A DNA stretch of 64,000 nt from Ramlibacter rhizophilus (GTDB taxonomy: Bacteria; Pseudomonadota; Gammaproteobacteria; Burkholderiales; Burkholderiaceae_C), in assembly GCF_004681965.1 (NCBI RefSeq), contig NZ_SMLL01000007.1:1-64000 (forward strand), read 5' to 3'. Each line of letters begins with the position of its first letter. The first letter of the stretch is position 1. Position numbers and translations under genes: made by a program. Under the pieces are notes generated by a model, which was not told the DNA's origin, did not search any database, and saw only the letters and a list, made by a program, of their open reading frames with translations. Positions 23,281 through 31,573 of the stretch are shown in pieces.

Positions 23281-25161
23281 ATGAGCGGCGCAGCCCTCCT
23301 GCTGGTGGTGCTCGCCGCCGGCCTGGCCAGCCAGTGGGTCGCCTGGCGCATCGGCCTGCCCGCCATCGTGGTGCTCATCGCCACCGGCCTGGTGCTCGGG
23401 CCGGGCACGGGCCTCATCCAGCTGGGGTTCGGCTCGCATGAACTCACGGAGCTGATCGGCCTGGGCGTGGCCATCATCCTGTTCGAGGGCGGCATGGACC
23501 TGAAGCTGGCGGAGTTCCGCCGCGTGGGCCACGGCATCGGCCGCCTCACCCTGCTCGGCCCGCCGGTGGCCTGGCTGCTGGGGACCTGGGCGGCGCACGA
23601 CATCGCCGGCCTGAGCTGGGGCGTCTCGGCGGTGCTGGGCGCCATCCTCGTGGTGACCGGGCCCACGGTCATCATTCCCCTGCTGCGGCAGGCGCGCTTG
23701 AACAAGGACCCCGCCTCGCTCCTGAAATGGGAGGGCATCGTCAACGACCCCCTGGGCGTGCTGCTGGCCGTGCTCACCTTCCAGTACCTCACCATCGGCG
23801 GCGGCTGGGTCGCCACCCTCACCGGCCTGCTGGTGGCGGTGGTCGTCGCCGGCGTGCTGGGCGGCGCGGGCGGCTGGGGCGTCGGCTGGCTGTTCCGGCG
23901 CGGCGCCGTGCCCGAGCACCTGAAGGCGCCGGTGCTGGTGGTGATGGTGCTGTGCGTGTACTGGGTCAGCAACCTCGCGCAGCACGAGGCCGGGCTCCTC
24001 AGCGTGACGGTGATGGGCCTGGTCTTCGGCAACCTGCGGCTGGTCGAGCGCGAGACGCTGCAGCGCTTCAAGGAGCAGCTCACCGTGGTGCTGCTCTCGG
24101 TCCTGTTCATCGTCATTCCCTCGCAGCTGCAGGCGCAGCAGCTCGCGCTCCTGGACTGGCGCGTGCTGGCCTTCATCGCGGCCGTGCTGCTGCTGGTGCG
24201 CCCCGTGTCCATCGCGCTGGCGACCGCCGGCGCGCCCATGCGCTGGCAGGAAAAGGCGCTGCTCGCGTGGATCGCCCCACGCGGCATCGTGGCCGTGGCC
24301 ACCGCGGGCCTGTTCGGGCCGGCGCTGGTCGAGGCCGGCTTCGCCGACGCGAGCCGGCTGCTGCCCATCACCTTTGCCGTGGTCATCGTCACCGTGCTGG
24401 CGCATGGGCTGACCCTCGGCCCGCTGGCGCGCCGGCTCGGGCTGGCCGCACGGCGGTCCAACGGCCTGCTGATCGTCGGCGCCACCGACTGGACGCTGGC
24501 CTTCGCCCGGGCGCTGGCGGACCTGCGCATCGAGGTGCTGGTGGTCGATGGCGCCTACCAGCGCCTCAAGGCCGCCCGCATGGCCGGCATCCCGGTGCAC
24601 TATGGCGAGATCCTGTCCGAGCACACCGAGCACACGCTGGAGGTCCTGCACCTGGACTCGCTCTTGTGCGCCACCGAGAACGACTTCTACAACGCCCTGG
24701 TCTGCAAGGCCCTGGGACCACGCTTCGGCCACCACCGCACCTTCCAGACCGCACTGCCCAAGGGGGCGGGCGAGGAGCTGCGGCAGCTCACCGTGCAGCA
24801 GCGCGGCTACCTGGCCTTCGACGCGCAGGCGGACCACGCCACGCTGCACGAGCGGCTCTCGCAGGGCTGGCGCATCCAGAGCACGAAGCTGAGCGCCAGC
24901 TTCGATTGGGACGCGCTCGCGGGCCGGCTGGGTGAGCCGTGGAAGGACTGGCAGCTGCTCGGGGCCGTGGAGCCCGGCGGAAGCTTCCGCCTGTACTCGA
25001 AGGAGCAGCGCTTCCGCCTGGACGCGGGCTGGACGGCGATCTATTTCGCGCCCGAGGCCGACCGGCGCCCGGCCGTGGCGGATAGTGGCCAGGCGCGCGC
25101 CGATGCGGCTTCGGGTACCGCAGCGAAAATCCCTCAGGGATCGAAGGAGCCGACCCCATGA
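23281..25161 (+). CDS. CPA-type cation:proton antiporter with C-terminal RCK/TrkA-N domain
   Basis: The protein has 626 residues. It has 12-13 TM helices (about 1-395), with [20 protein letters not shown] and the proton/cation-site region [21 protein letters not shown] later [18 protein letters not shown] segment is typical of NhaP/CPA1 antiporters. A nucleotide-binding RCK_N domain follows ([19 protein letters not shown]), with a C-terminal regulatory extension. It probably exchanges Na+ or K+ for H+. The 4-nt ATGA overlap with queC suggests a shared transcript despite unrelated roles. It diverges from the cation-chloride-like permease with a 67-nt gap. Confidence 0.82.
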   Translation: MSGAALLLVVLAAGLASQWVAWRIGLPAIVVLIATGLVLGPGTGLIQLGFGSHELTELIGLGVAIILFEGGMDLKLAEFRRVGHGIGRLTLLGPPVAWLLGTWAAHDIAGLSWGVSAVLGAILVVTGPTVIIPLLRQARLNKDPASLLKWEGIVNDPLGVLLAVLTFQYLTIGGGWVATLTGLLVAVVVAGVLGGAGGWGVGWLFRRGAVPEHLKAPVLVVMVLCVYWVSNLAQHEAGLLSVTVMGLVFGNLRLVERETLQRFKEQLTVVLLSVLFIVIPSQLQAQQLALLDWRVLAFIAAVLLLVRPVSIALATAGAPMRWQEKALLAWIAPRGIVAVATAGLFGPALVEAGFADASRLLPITFAVVIVTVLAHGLTLGPLARRLGLAARRSNGLLIVGATDWTLAFARALADLRIEVLVVDGAYQRLKAARMAGIPVHYGEILSEHTEHTLEVLHLDSLLCATENDFYNALVCKALGPRFGHHRTFQTALPKGAGEELRQLTVQQRGYLAFDAQADHATLHERLSQGWRIQSTKLSASFDWDALAGRLGEPWKDWQLLGAVEPGGSFRLYSKEQRFRLDAGWTAIYFAPEADRRPAVADSGQARADAASGTAAKIPQGSKEPTP

Positions 25162-25868
25162 ACACGCACAAGGCCATCGTCCTCTTCTCCGGCGGCCAGG
25201 ACTCCACCACCTGCCTGGCCTGGGCGCTGGAGCGCTACGAGCGGGTGGAGACCGTCGGCTTCGACTACGGCCAGAAGCACCGCATCGAGCTGGACTGCCG
25301 CCTCGCGGTGCTGGCCCGCGTGCGGGAGGCGTTTCCGCACTGGGCGCCGCGCCTGGGCGAGGACCACCTGCTGGAGATCGGCGTGCTCGGGCAGATCAGC
25401 GACACCGCGCTCACGCGCGACGCGCAGATCGTGCTGCAGGCCGACGGCCTGCCCAACACCTTCGTGCCCGGGCGCAACCTGCTCTTTCTCACGCTGGCCG
25501 CGGCGCTCGCCTACCGGCGCGGCTGCGAAGTGCTGGTGGGCGGCATGTGCGAGACGGACTACTCCGGCTACCCGGACTGCCGCGACGCGACCATGAAGGC
25601 CATGCAGGCCGCGCTCAGCCTGGGCCTGGCGCGTCCGCTGGCGATCGAGACGCCGCTCATGTGGATCGACAAGGCCGCCACCTGGCAGCTCGCGGCGGAC
25701 CTGGGCGGCGAGGCCCTGGTGGACCTGGTGCGCAAGGAGACCCACACCTGCTACCTGGGCCAGCGCGAGCCGCGCCACGACTGGGGCGCCGGCTGCGGCA
25801 CCTGCCCGGCCTGCGCGCTGCGGGCGGCGGGCTACCGCGCCTGGCAGGCGGCCCAAAACCCCTCCTGA
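25158..25868 (+). CDS. queC: 7-cyano-7-deazaguanine synthase QueC
   Basis: QueC is a 236-aa ATP-dependent enzyme that converts 7-carboxy-7-deazaguanine to preQ0 in queuosine biosynthesis. The PP-loop is [19 protein letters not shown] near the N-terminus. [15 protein letters not shown] and the C-terminal zinc cysteines in [17 protein letters not shown] are diagnostic. Other que genes are not adjacent. The start overlaps the antiporter stop by 4 nt. Confidence 0.96.
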   Translation: MNTHKAIVLFSGGQDSTTCLAWALERYERVETVGFDYGQKHRIELDCRLAVLARVREAFPHWAPRLGEDHLLEIGVLGQISDTALTRDAQIVLQADGLPNTFVPGRNLLFLTLAAALAYRRGCEVLVGGMCETDYSGYPDCRDATMKAMQAALSLGLARPLAIETPLMWIDKAATWQLAADLGGEALVDLVRKETHTCYLGQREPRHDWGAGCGTCPACALRAAGYRAWQAAQNPS

Positions 25869-25935
25869 CCACTCAAGAAACGCGGGCCCGGATCAAACCG
25901 TGCCAGAATCCGGTTCGTTACTTAAGTGAATCAGC

Positions 25936-25951
25936 GTTTCGCATATAAAAC
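25936..25951. promoter_or_regulatory. IclR-type operator candidate before cluster A
   Basis: GTTTCGCATATAAAAC is an imperfect 16-bp palindrome (GTTTC / AAAAC arms) that ends one base before the ATG of the first SDR. It matches the two sites upstream of the Rieske/extradiol operon (47683-47717) in layout GTTTC-NN-ATAT-N-A-N-AC. The IclR regulator encoded in this cluster is the likeliest binder. Binding is inferred; the shared pattern is seen directly. Confidence 0.6.
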
Positions 25952-26722
25952 ATGAGCGCACCGGCCCACGACTCGCTTTCCGACCGCCGCATTCTGGTCA
26001 CGGGCGCTGCCCGGGGGCTGGGCGAGGCCTTTGCCCGCGCCTGCGTGGCTGCGGGGGCGACGGTGGTGCTCTCGGACGTGCTGCACGAGCAGGGCGCACA
26101 GGTGGCCGAGGCCTTGAACGCGCAGCGCGCCGGCTCGGCCCGCTACCTGCCCATGGACCTGTCCGACCCGGCCTCCGTGGCCCAGGGCGTGGCCCAGGCG
26201 GCCGAGGCGCTGGGCGGGCTGGACGGGCTGGTGAACAACGGCGCCATCACCAATTCCGGTGGCAAGCCCATGGGCGCGATCGAGGTCGCCACCTGGGACC
26301 GCGTGATGGACGTGAACGTGCGCGGCACCTGGCTGGCCACGCAGGCCGCGCAGCCCTGGCTCAAGGCCTCGGGCCGCGGGCGGGTGGTCAACATCGCCTC
26401 CGACACCGCCCTGTGGGGCGCGCCCAACCTCATGGCCTACGTCGCGAGCAAGGGCGCCGTCATCGCCATGACGCACGCCATGGCGCGCGAGCTGGGCGAG
26501 GACGGCATCACCGTCAACGCCATCGCGCCGGGCCTCACCCTGGTGGAGGCCACCGCGTACGTGCCCGAGGCGCGCCACGCCTACTACCAGAGCGGCCGGG
26601 CCATCCGCCGCCCGCAGGTGCCCGAGGACGTGGTCGGCCCGGTCCTGTTCCTGCTTTCCGATGCCGCCGCCTACGTCACCGGCCAGGTGCTGCCGGTCAA
26701 TGGCGGCTTCGTCATGAAGTGA
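25952..26722 (+). CDS. Short-chain dehydrogenase/reductase, first gene of cluster A
   Basis: This is a 256-aa classical SDR. The dinucleotide-binding motif is RILVTGAARGLGEAF; catalytic residues are Ser150 (VVNIAS) and Tyr163-x3-Lys167 (AYVASK), with structural VNVRG around residue 121. It probably oxidises a hydroxyl or cis-dihydrodiol intermediate, or reduces a carbonyl, with NAD(P). The ATG directly abuts an operator-like palindrome and has no Shine-Dalgarno sequence. The Gly motif lies so close to the N-terminus that a much later start is unlikely. It leads a cupin-hydrolase-IclR-ThDP-AspDH-ALDH gene set. Confidence 0.88.
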   Translation: MSAPAHDSLSDRRILVTGAARGLGEAFARACVAAGATVVLSDVLHEQGAQVAEALNAQRAGSARYLPMDLSDPASVAQGVAQAAEALGGLDGLVNNGAITNSGGKPMGAIEVATWDRVMDVNVRGTWLATQAAQPWLKASGRGRVVNIASDTALWGAPNLMAYVASKGAVIAMTHAMARELGEDGITVNAIAPGLTLVEATAYVPEARHAYYQSGRAIRRPQVPEDVVGPVLFLLSDAAAYVTGQVLPVNGGFVMK

Positions 26723-26762
26723 TCCTTCCATCGCCCACCCCCTCATCGAAAAGGCTGTCCCC

Positions 26763-27356
26763 ATGAACCAAGCCGCCAACGAACCCAAGTTCAACGAACT
26801 GGGCCTGCTGGACCCGCAGACCCCGCCCGAGCCGCAGATCCAGGCCACCATGCTGGCCCAGCCCGGCCAGAGCTTCGCCGACTGGATGGAAAGCCGCGTG
26901 GCCCGCAAGTCCACCCGCCGCTATGACTGGGACGCGCTCAAGTTCCAGGCCGACTTCGACCCCAAGTACCGCCGCGCCCAGATGCGCTACGTGGGCACCG
27001 GCGGCACCGGTGTGGCCAAGGACAGCAACACCGTGCCCGCGGGCCACTTCACCTTCTCGACCATGGTGATCCCGGCCGGCAACATCGGTCCCTCGCACAT
27101 CCATTGGGACGTCGAAGAAATCTTCTTCGTCATGCGCGGCGCCATGAAGGTCGTGTGCGAGAAGGACGGCCAGCGCTGGGAAGCCGTGCTGGGCGAGCGG
27201 GACCTCATCTCCGTGCCGCCGGGCGTGTACCGCGAGGAGCACAACATCGGCGACGAGGACGCGCTCATGTGCGTGATGCTGGGCTCGCCCAAGCCCATCA
27301 CGCCGGTCTATCCGCCCGATTCGCCGCTGACCAAGATCAAGCGCGAGCAGCGCTGA
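26763..27356 (+). CDS. Single-domain cupin protein, possible ring-cleavage or binding enzyme
   Basis: The protein has 197 residues. Cupin motif 1 is GPSHIHWDVEEIFFVMRG (HxH plus Glu metal ligands) and motif 2 is SVPPGVYREEHN (third His). The roughly 80-residue N-terminal extension (NELGLLDPQTPPEPQIQ...) is not one I recognise. A metal-binding dioxygenase or isomerase acting on a pathway intermediate is plausible because it lies between an SDR and an alpha/beta hydrolase. Its exact reaction is not predictable. The gap to the hydrolase start is only 14 nt. Confidence 0.75.
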   Translation: MNQAANEPKFNELGLLDPQTPPEPQIQATMLAQPGQSFADWMESRVARKSTRRYDWDALKFQADFDPKYRRAQMRYVGTGGTGVAKDSNTVPAGHFTFSTMVIPAGNIGPSHIHWDVEEIFFVMRGAMKVVCEKDGQRWEAVLGERDLISVPPGVYREEHNIGDEDALMCVMLGSPKPITPVYPPDSPLTKIKREQR

Positions 27357-27370
27357 GAGGGTTGCAGAGC

Positions 27371-28216
27371 ATGGCCACCTCCGAGCCCAACGATCTGCCG
27401 GCGCTGGCCGCGCGCCATCCGGCCCGCGAGCTCGCCACGGCGGGTGGCGTGGTGTCCTTCCGCGAGAGCGGCCAGGGCACGCCCGTGGTCGTGCTGCTGC
27501 ACGGCATCGGCTCGGGTTCGGGCAGCTGGGTGCGCCAGCTCGATGCGCTCGCGTCGCAGGCGCGGGTGCTGGCCTGGGACGCACCCGGCTACGGCCGCAG
27601 CGCTGCGCTGCCCGCGCCCGAGCCGCGCGCCGAGGACTACGGCGCGCGCGTGTGGCAATGGCTGGACGCAGTGGGCCTGGGCGATGAGCGGGTCGTGCTG
27701 GTCGGGCACTCCCTGGGTGCGCTGATGGCCAGTGCGGCCACCCGTCTTGCGCCCTCGCGCGTGCGTCAGCTGGTGCTGCTCTCGCCCGCGCAGGGCTATG
27801 GGCAGGCCGAGGCCGAAGTGCGGGAGGCCAAGCGGCAGGACCGCCTGAACAACCTGCACACCCTCGGCCCGGCGGGCATGGCCGACAAGCGCGGTGCGGC
27901 CATGCTGTCCGCATCCGCCTCGCCGCAGATGGTGGCCTACGTGAAGTCCATCATGGCCCAGGTGCATCCGGGCGGCTACGAGCAGGCCACGCACATGCTG
28001 GCCGGCGCGCACCTGGCGGGCCTGCTGCAGGGCCTGCCCTGTCCCGGCCTGGTCGCCTGCGGCGACGCGGACGGCATCACCACCGCCGCCGCCAGCCGCG
28101 CGCTGGCCGAGCGCGCGGGCCTGCCCTACGCCTCGCTCGGCCCGGTGGGCCACGCCTGCGCCATCGAGGCCGCCGAGGCGGTGAATCGGCTGATCGCCGA
28201 GCGGGTGCGGGCATGA
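27371..28216 (+). CDS. Alpha/beta hydrolase (ring-cleavage-product hydrolase-like)
   Basis: The protein has 281 residues. The oxyanion region is VVVLLHGIGSGSGSW and the nucleophile elbow is VGHSLG with Ser114. The acid residue is likely in CGDADGITT, and the catalytic His is in VGHACAIEAAEAV near the C-terminus. This is the fold of meta-cleavage-product hydrolases and related C-C or ester hydrolases. ATG 27371 was chosen over upstream in-frame codons that overlap the cupin gene. In context it may hydrolyse a ring-opened intermediate. Confidence 0.82.
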   Translation: MATSEPNDLPALAARHPARELATAGGVVSFRESGQGTPVVVLLHGIGSGSGSWVRQLDALASQARVLAWDAPGYGRSAALPAPEPRAEDYGARVWQWLDAVGLGDERVVLVGHSLGALMASAATRLAPSRVRQLVLLSPAQGYGQAEAEVREAKRQDRLNNLHTLGPAGMADKRGAAMLSASASPQMVAYVKSIMAQVHPGGYEQATHMLAGAHLAGLLQGLPCPGLVACGDADGITTAAASRALAERAGLPYASLGPVGHACAIEAAEAVNRLIAERVRA

Positions 28217-28274
28217 GCGCGCCGGGCCGCCCCAAGCGCTCATTCGCGGAGCACGTCGTGCGGAGGGTCGTCCA

Positions 28275-29087
28275 ATGAGTGAAGACAACCGCTACCTGGT
28301 GCCGGGCCTGGCGCGCGGGCTGCAGCTTCTGACCTGCTTCAGCCGCAACGAGCCCCAGCTCACCGGCGCTGAGCTCGCGCGCCGGCTGGACCTGCCGCGC
28401 GCCTCGGTGTTCCGCCTGCTGCAGACGCTGGAGCAGACCGGCTTCGTCGAGCGCGTGCCGGACGCCGCGAGCTACCGCCTGGCCATCGGCGTGCTGCGCC
28501 TGGGCTTCGAGTACCTCGCCTCCATGGAGCTGACCGAGCTGGGGCGCCCGGTCATCGAGCAGCTTCGCACCGACACCGGCTACTCGGCCCACCTCGTGGT
28601 GCGCGACGGCCAGCAGGTGGTCTTCGTGGCCAAGGCAGTGGGGGCCAACGCCCTGTTCCATTCCATCCAGGTCGGCGCGCGCCTGCCCGCGCACGCCACC
28701 GTGCTCGGGCGCGTGCTGCTCTCGGGCCTCACCATGGCCGAGCTTTCGCAGCTCTATCCCGAATCGCCTCTGCCGGCCTACACGCCGCGCACGCCCACCA
28801 CGCTGGCCGAGCTCAAGACGCTCATCGACGCGGACCGTGCCAAGGGCTGGGGCCTCAGCCAGGGCGGCTACGAGACCGGCATCACCACCCTGGCCGCGCC
28901 CGTGTTCAACGAGCAGCACGAGGTCGTTGCCGCCATCAGCATCACCGTGCCCTCGCAGCAGGTGCCGGCCGAGAAGGTCTCGGTGCTCGCGCCGCAGGTC
29001 ATGCAGGCTGCCGCCACGCTCAGCGGCCTGCTCAGTCACATCTCCCACCCGAGCGGATCGACGCCGCCGACCAAGGCTCCCGCATGA
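28275..29087 (+). CDS. IclR-family transcriptional regulator of cluster A
   Basis: The protein has 270 residues. The N-terminal winged HTH (about 8-75: LARGLQLLTCFSRNEPQLTG, LDLPRASVFRLLQTLEQTGF) is followed by the IclR effector domain (about 90-255: YSAHLVVRDGQQVVFVAK, RLPAHATVLGRVLLS, GYETGITTLAAPVFNE). IclR proteins sense small aromatic or keto acids and bind short palindromes. It is probably the factor that reads the GTTTC-NN-ATAT sites at 25936 and 47683-47717. Its stop overlaps the ThDP gene start by 4 nt, so it is cotranscribed with its presumed targets. Confidence 0.9.
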   Translation: MSEDNRYLVPGLARGLQLLTCFSRNEPQLTGAELARRLDLPRASVFRLLQTLEQTGFVERVPDAASYRLAIGVLRLGFEYLASMELTELGRPVIEQLRTDTGYSAHLVVRDGQQVVFVAKAVGANALFHSIQVGARLPAHATVLGRVLLSGLTMAELSQLYPESPLPAYTPRTPTTLAELKTLIDADRAKGWGLSQGGYETGITTLAAPVFNEQHEVVAAISITVPSQQVPAEKVSVLAPQVMQAAATLSGLLSHISHPSGSTPPTKAPA

Positions 29088-30751
29088 CGACTTCCACCGA
29101 CAGCCGCATCACCGTCGGCGAACTGGCCGCGCGCTTCCTCGAAGCCTGCGGCGTGCGCGCCGCCTTCGGCGTGATCTCCATCCACAACATGCCCATCCTC
29201 GACGCCTTCCACCGGCGCGGGGAAGTCCGCTTCGTCTCCGCGCGCGGCGAGGCCGGCGCCTGCAACATGGCCGACGCCTATGCGCGCGTGACCGGCGGCC
29301 TGGGCGTGTGCGTCACCAGCACCGGCACGGGCTGCGGCAACGCCGCCGGCGCGATGGTCGAGGCCATGACCGCCGGCACGCCCCTGTTGCACCTGACCGG
29401 CCAGATCGAGTCGCCCTACCTGGACCGTGACCTCGGCTACATCCACGAGCATCCCGCGCAGCTGGCCATGCTGCAGGCCGTGGGCAAGGCGGCCTTTCGC
29501 ATCCGCAACGCCGAGACCGCGCTGGCCACGCTGCGCGAGGCCGTGCGCCTTGCGTTCACGGCGCCCTGCGGGCCCGTGAGCATTGAGATCCCCATCGACA
29601 TCCAGAAGCAGCTCCTGCCCCTGCCGGCGGACCTGCACCCGCTGGAACTCGCGCCCGTGCGGCCCGGCGCCAGCGCGCTCAACGGCCTGGCCGAGCGCCT
29701 GCGCGGCGCGCGCCGGCCGCTGCTGTGGCTGGGGGGCGGCGCACGCGGCGCGCGTGCGGCGGTGGAGCGCTTCCTGAAGATGGGCTGGGGCGTGGTCACC
29801 TCCGTGCAGGGCCGGGGCATCGTGCCCGAGGACCACCCGGCCAACCTCGGCTCCTACAACCTGCAGCCGCCGGCCGAGGCGCTCTACCAGAGCTGCGACG
29901 CCATGCTGGTGGTGGGCTCGCGCCTTCGCAGCAACGAGACCCTGAGCTACAAGCTCAAGCTGCCGCGCGCGCTGTACCGCATCGACGCCAACGCGCTGGC
30001 CCACAACCGCGGCTATGCCAGCGACTACTTCGTGCAGGGCGACGCCAGTGACACGCTCCATGCGCTGGCCGACCTGCTGGAAGGCCGCATGCAGGTGGAC
30101 CCGGAACTGGTGGGCGACGTGCAGCGCGCCCGGGCCGAAGCGGCTGGAACGCTGGAAGCGGCGCTCGGGCCCTACGCCACGCTCAAGAACGAGATCGGCC
30201 GGCAGCTCGGCACCTCGATCTGGTGGGTGCGCGACATCACCCTGTCCAACAGCATGTGGGGCAACCGGGCCCCGGTGCTGGACCATCCACGCGCCGGCGT
30301 GCATGCCCTGGGCGGCGGCATCGGCCAGGGCCTGGCCATGGGCATCGGCACCGCCATCGCCGACGCCGTGCACGGGCTGGGCCGGCGCACCGTGGTGCTG
30401 GCGGGCGACGGCGGCTTCATGCTCAACGTGGGCGAACTGGCCTGCGCGGTGCAGGAGCGCGCGGACCTGCTCGTCATCCTGATGAACGACAGCCAGTACG
30501 GCGTCATCCGCAACATCCAGGACGACATCTACGGCGGGCGGCACTGCTACGTGGACCTGCACAACCCGGACTTCGAGCCCTTCTGCGCCAGCCTGGGAGT
30601 GCAGCACCTGAGCCTGCGCGATCCGGCCGATACGCGCGATGTGCTGGCCCGTGCCGCCACCCTGCGCGGCCCGGTGGTGGTGGAGGTGGACATGAAGCGC
30701 TGGGGGCCCTTCGCCGCCAAGTTCGCCGGTCCCATCCTCAAGAAAGATTGA
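29084..30751 (+). CDS. Thiamine diphosphate-dependent enzyme (IlvB/benzoylformate decarboxylase-like)
   Basis: The protein has 555 residues and a full three-domain ThDP layout. The N-terminal pyrimidine domain carries the activating Glu56 in RFVSARGEAGACNMADAYAR. A central domain follows, and the C-terminal pyrophosphate domain has the GDG motif at about 441-443 (LAGDGGFMLNVGELACAVQ) and MNDSQYGVIRNIQDD. Such enzymes decarboxylate or ligate 2-oxo acids. Lying upstream of an aldehyde dehydrogenase, decarboxylation of a 2-oxo acid to an aldehyde is the simplest reading. The substrate is unknown. Confidence 0.85.
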   Translation: MTTSTDSRITVGELAARFLEACGVRAAFGVISIHNMPILDAFHRRGEVRFVSARGEAGACNMADAYARVTGGLGVCVTSTGTGCGNAAGAMVEAMTAGTPLLHLTGQIESPYLDRDLGYIHEHPAQLAMLQAVGKAAFRIRNAETALATLREAVRLAFTAPCGPVSIEIPIDIQKQLLPLPADLHPLELAPVRPGASALNGLAERLRGARRPLLWLGGGARGARAAVERFLKMGWGVVTSVQGRGIVPEDHPANLGSYNLQPPAEALYQSCDAMLVVGSRLRSNETLSYKLKLPRALYRIDANALAHNRGYASDYFVQGDASDTLHALADLLEGRMQVDPELVGDVQRARAEAAGTLEAALGPYATLKNEIGRQLGTSIWWVRDITLSNSMWGNRAPVLDHPRAGVHALGGGIGQGLAMGIGTAIADAVHGLGRRTVVLAGDGGFMLNVGELACAVQERADLLVILMNDSQYGVIRNIQDDIYGGRHCYVDLHNPDFEPFCASLGVQHLSLRDPADTRDVLARAATLRGPVVVEVDMKRWGPFAAKFAGPILKKD

Positions 30752-30765
30752 AGAGGCTCCCAGCG

Positions 30766-31560
30766 ATGCCACAGCAGCAGCTCACCCTCGTCGGCTTCGG
30801 CGCCATCGGCCGCTCGGTGCTGCAGCGCGCCGCACGCATCGACGGCCTGCGCATCACCCACATCGTCGTGCCGCAGGAGCACCAGGCCGCGGCGCGCGCC
30901 GCGGCGCCCGAGGGCGTCGAGATCTGCGCCGAGGTGCCGGCGCAGACACAGCTCGTGCTCGAATGCGCGGGCCACGCCGCGCTGGAGCAGCACGTGGTGC
31001 CCGCGCTCGCGCGCGGCATCGAATGCGCCGTGCTGTCCATCGGCGCGGTGGCCGAGCCCGGCATGCTCGAACGCCTGGAGGACGCCGCCCGCCGCGGCGA
31101 CACGCAGGTGCACCTGCTCTCGGGCGCGATCGGCGGCGTGGACGCCCTGGCGGCCGCGCGCATCGCCGGCCTGGACGAGGTGCGCTACACCGGCCGCAAG
31201 CCGCCGGCGAGCTGGAAGGGAACGCCGGCCGAGACCGCCTTCGACCTCGCCTCGCTGCGCGAGCCCACCGTCATCCTGGACGGCAGCGCCCGCGAGGCCG
31301 CGCGCCTGTACCCCAAGAACGCCAACGTCGCCGCCACCATTGCCCTGGCCGGCCTCGGCCTGGACGCGACCCGCGTGCGCCTCGTGGCGGACCCGGGCGT
31401 CACCGAAAACATCCACGAGATCCACGTGCGCGGCGCCTTCGGCGAAATGGACATCACCATGCGCGGCAAGCCCCTCGAGGACAACCCCAAGACCTCCGCC
31501 CTCACGGTGCTGTCGGCCCTGCGATTCCTCGGCAACCGCGCCTGCACCGTCACGCTCTAG
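30766..31560 (+). CDS. L-aspartate dehydrogenase-like protein
   Basis: The protein has 264 residues. The Rossmann start LTLVGFGAIGRSVLQRAAR, the mid segment LLSGAIGGVDALAAARIAGL and KNANVAATIALAGLGLDATRV match the NadX/AspDH family. That family oxidises L-aspartate to iminoaspartate or oxaloacetate with NAD(P), or aminates in reverse. No nadA or nadC is adjacent, so a catabolic or amino-group-handling role is likelier than NAD biosynthesis. ATG 30766 was chosen; the longer in-frame ORF upstream overlaps the ThDP gene. The aldehyde dehydrogenase begins 13 nt after the stop. Confidence 0.82.
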   Translation: MPQQQLTLVGFGAIGRSVLQRAARIDGLRITHIVVPQEHQAAARAAAPEGVEICAEVPAQTQLVLECAGHAALEQHVVPALARGIECAVLSIGAVAEPGMLERLEDAARRGDTQVHLLSGAIGGVDALAAARIAGLDEVRYTGRKPPASWKGTPAETAFDLASLREPTVILDGSAREAARLYPKNANVAATIALAGLGLDATRVRLVADPGVTENIHEIHVRGAFGEMDITMRGKPLEDNPKTSALTVLSALRFLGNRACTVTL

Positions 31561-31573
31561 ACGCCTCCGTGCC

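Noticed and set aside
20704..24849. A 1381-codon minus-strand frame spanning permease, promoter gap and antiporter
   Set aside because: It crosses a divergent promoter region and is an out-of-frame shadow; the two real genes explain the sequence.
30223..31560. Longer version of the aspartate dehydrogenase gene starting inside the ThDP gene
   Set aside because: The extension is a shadow of the ThDP coding sequence; the Rossmann motif begins right after ATG 30766.
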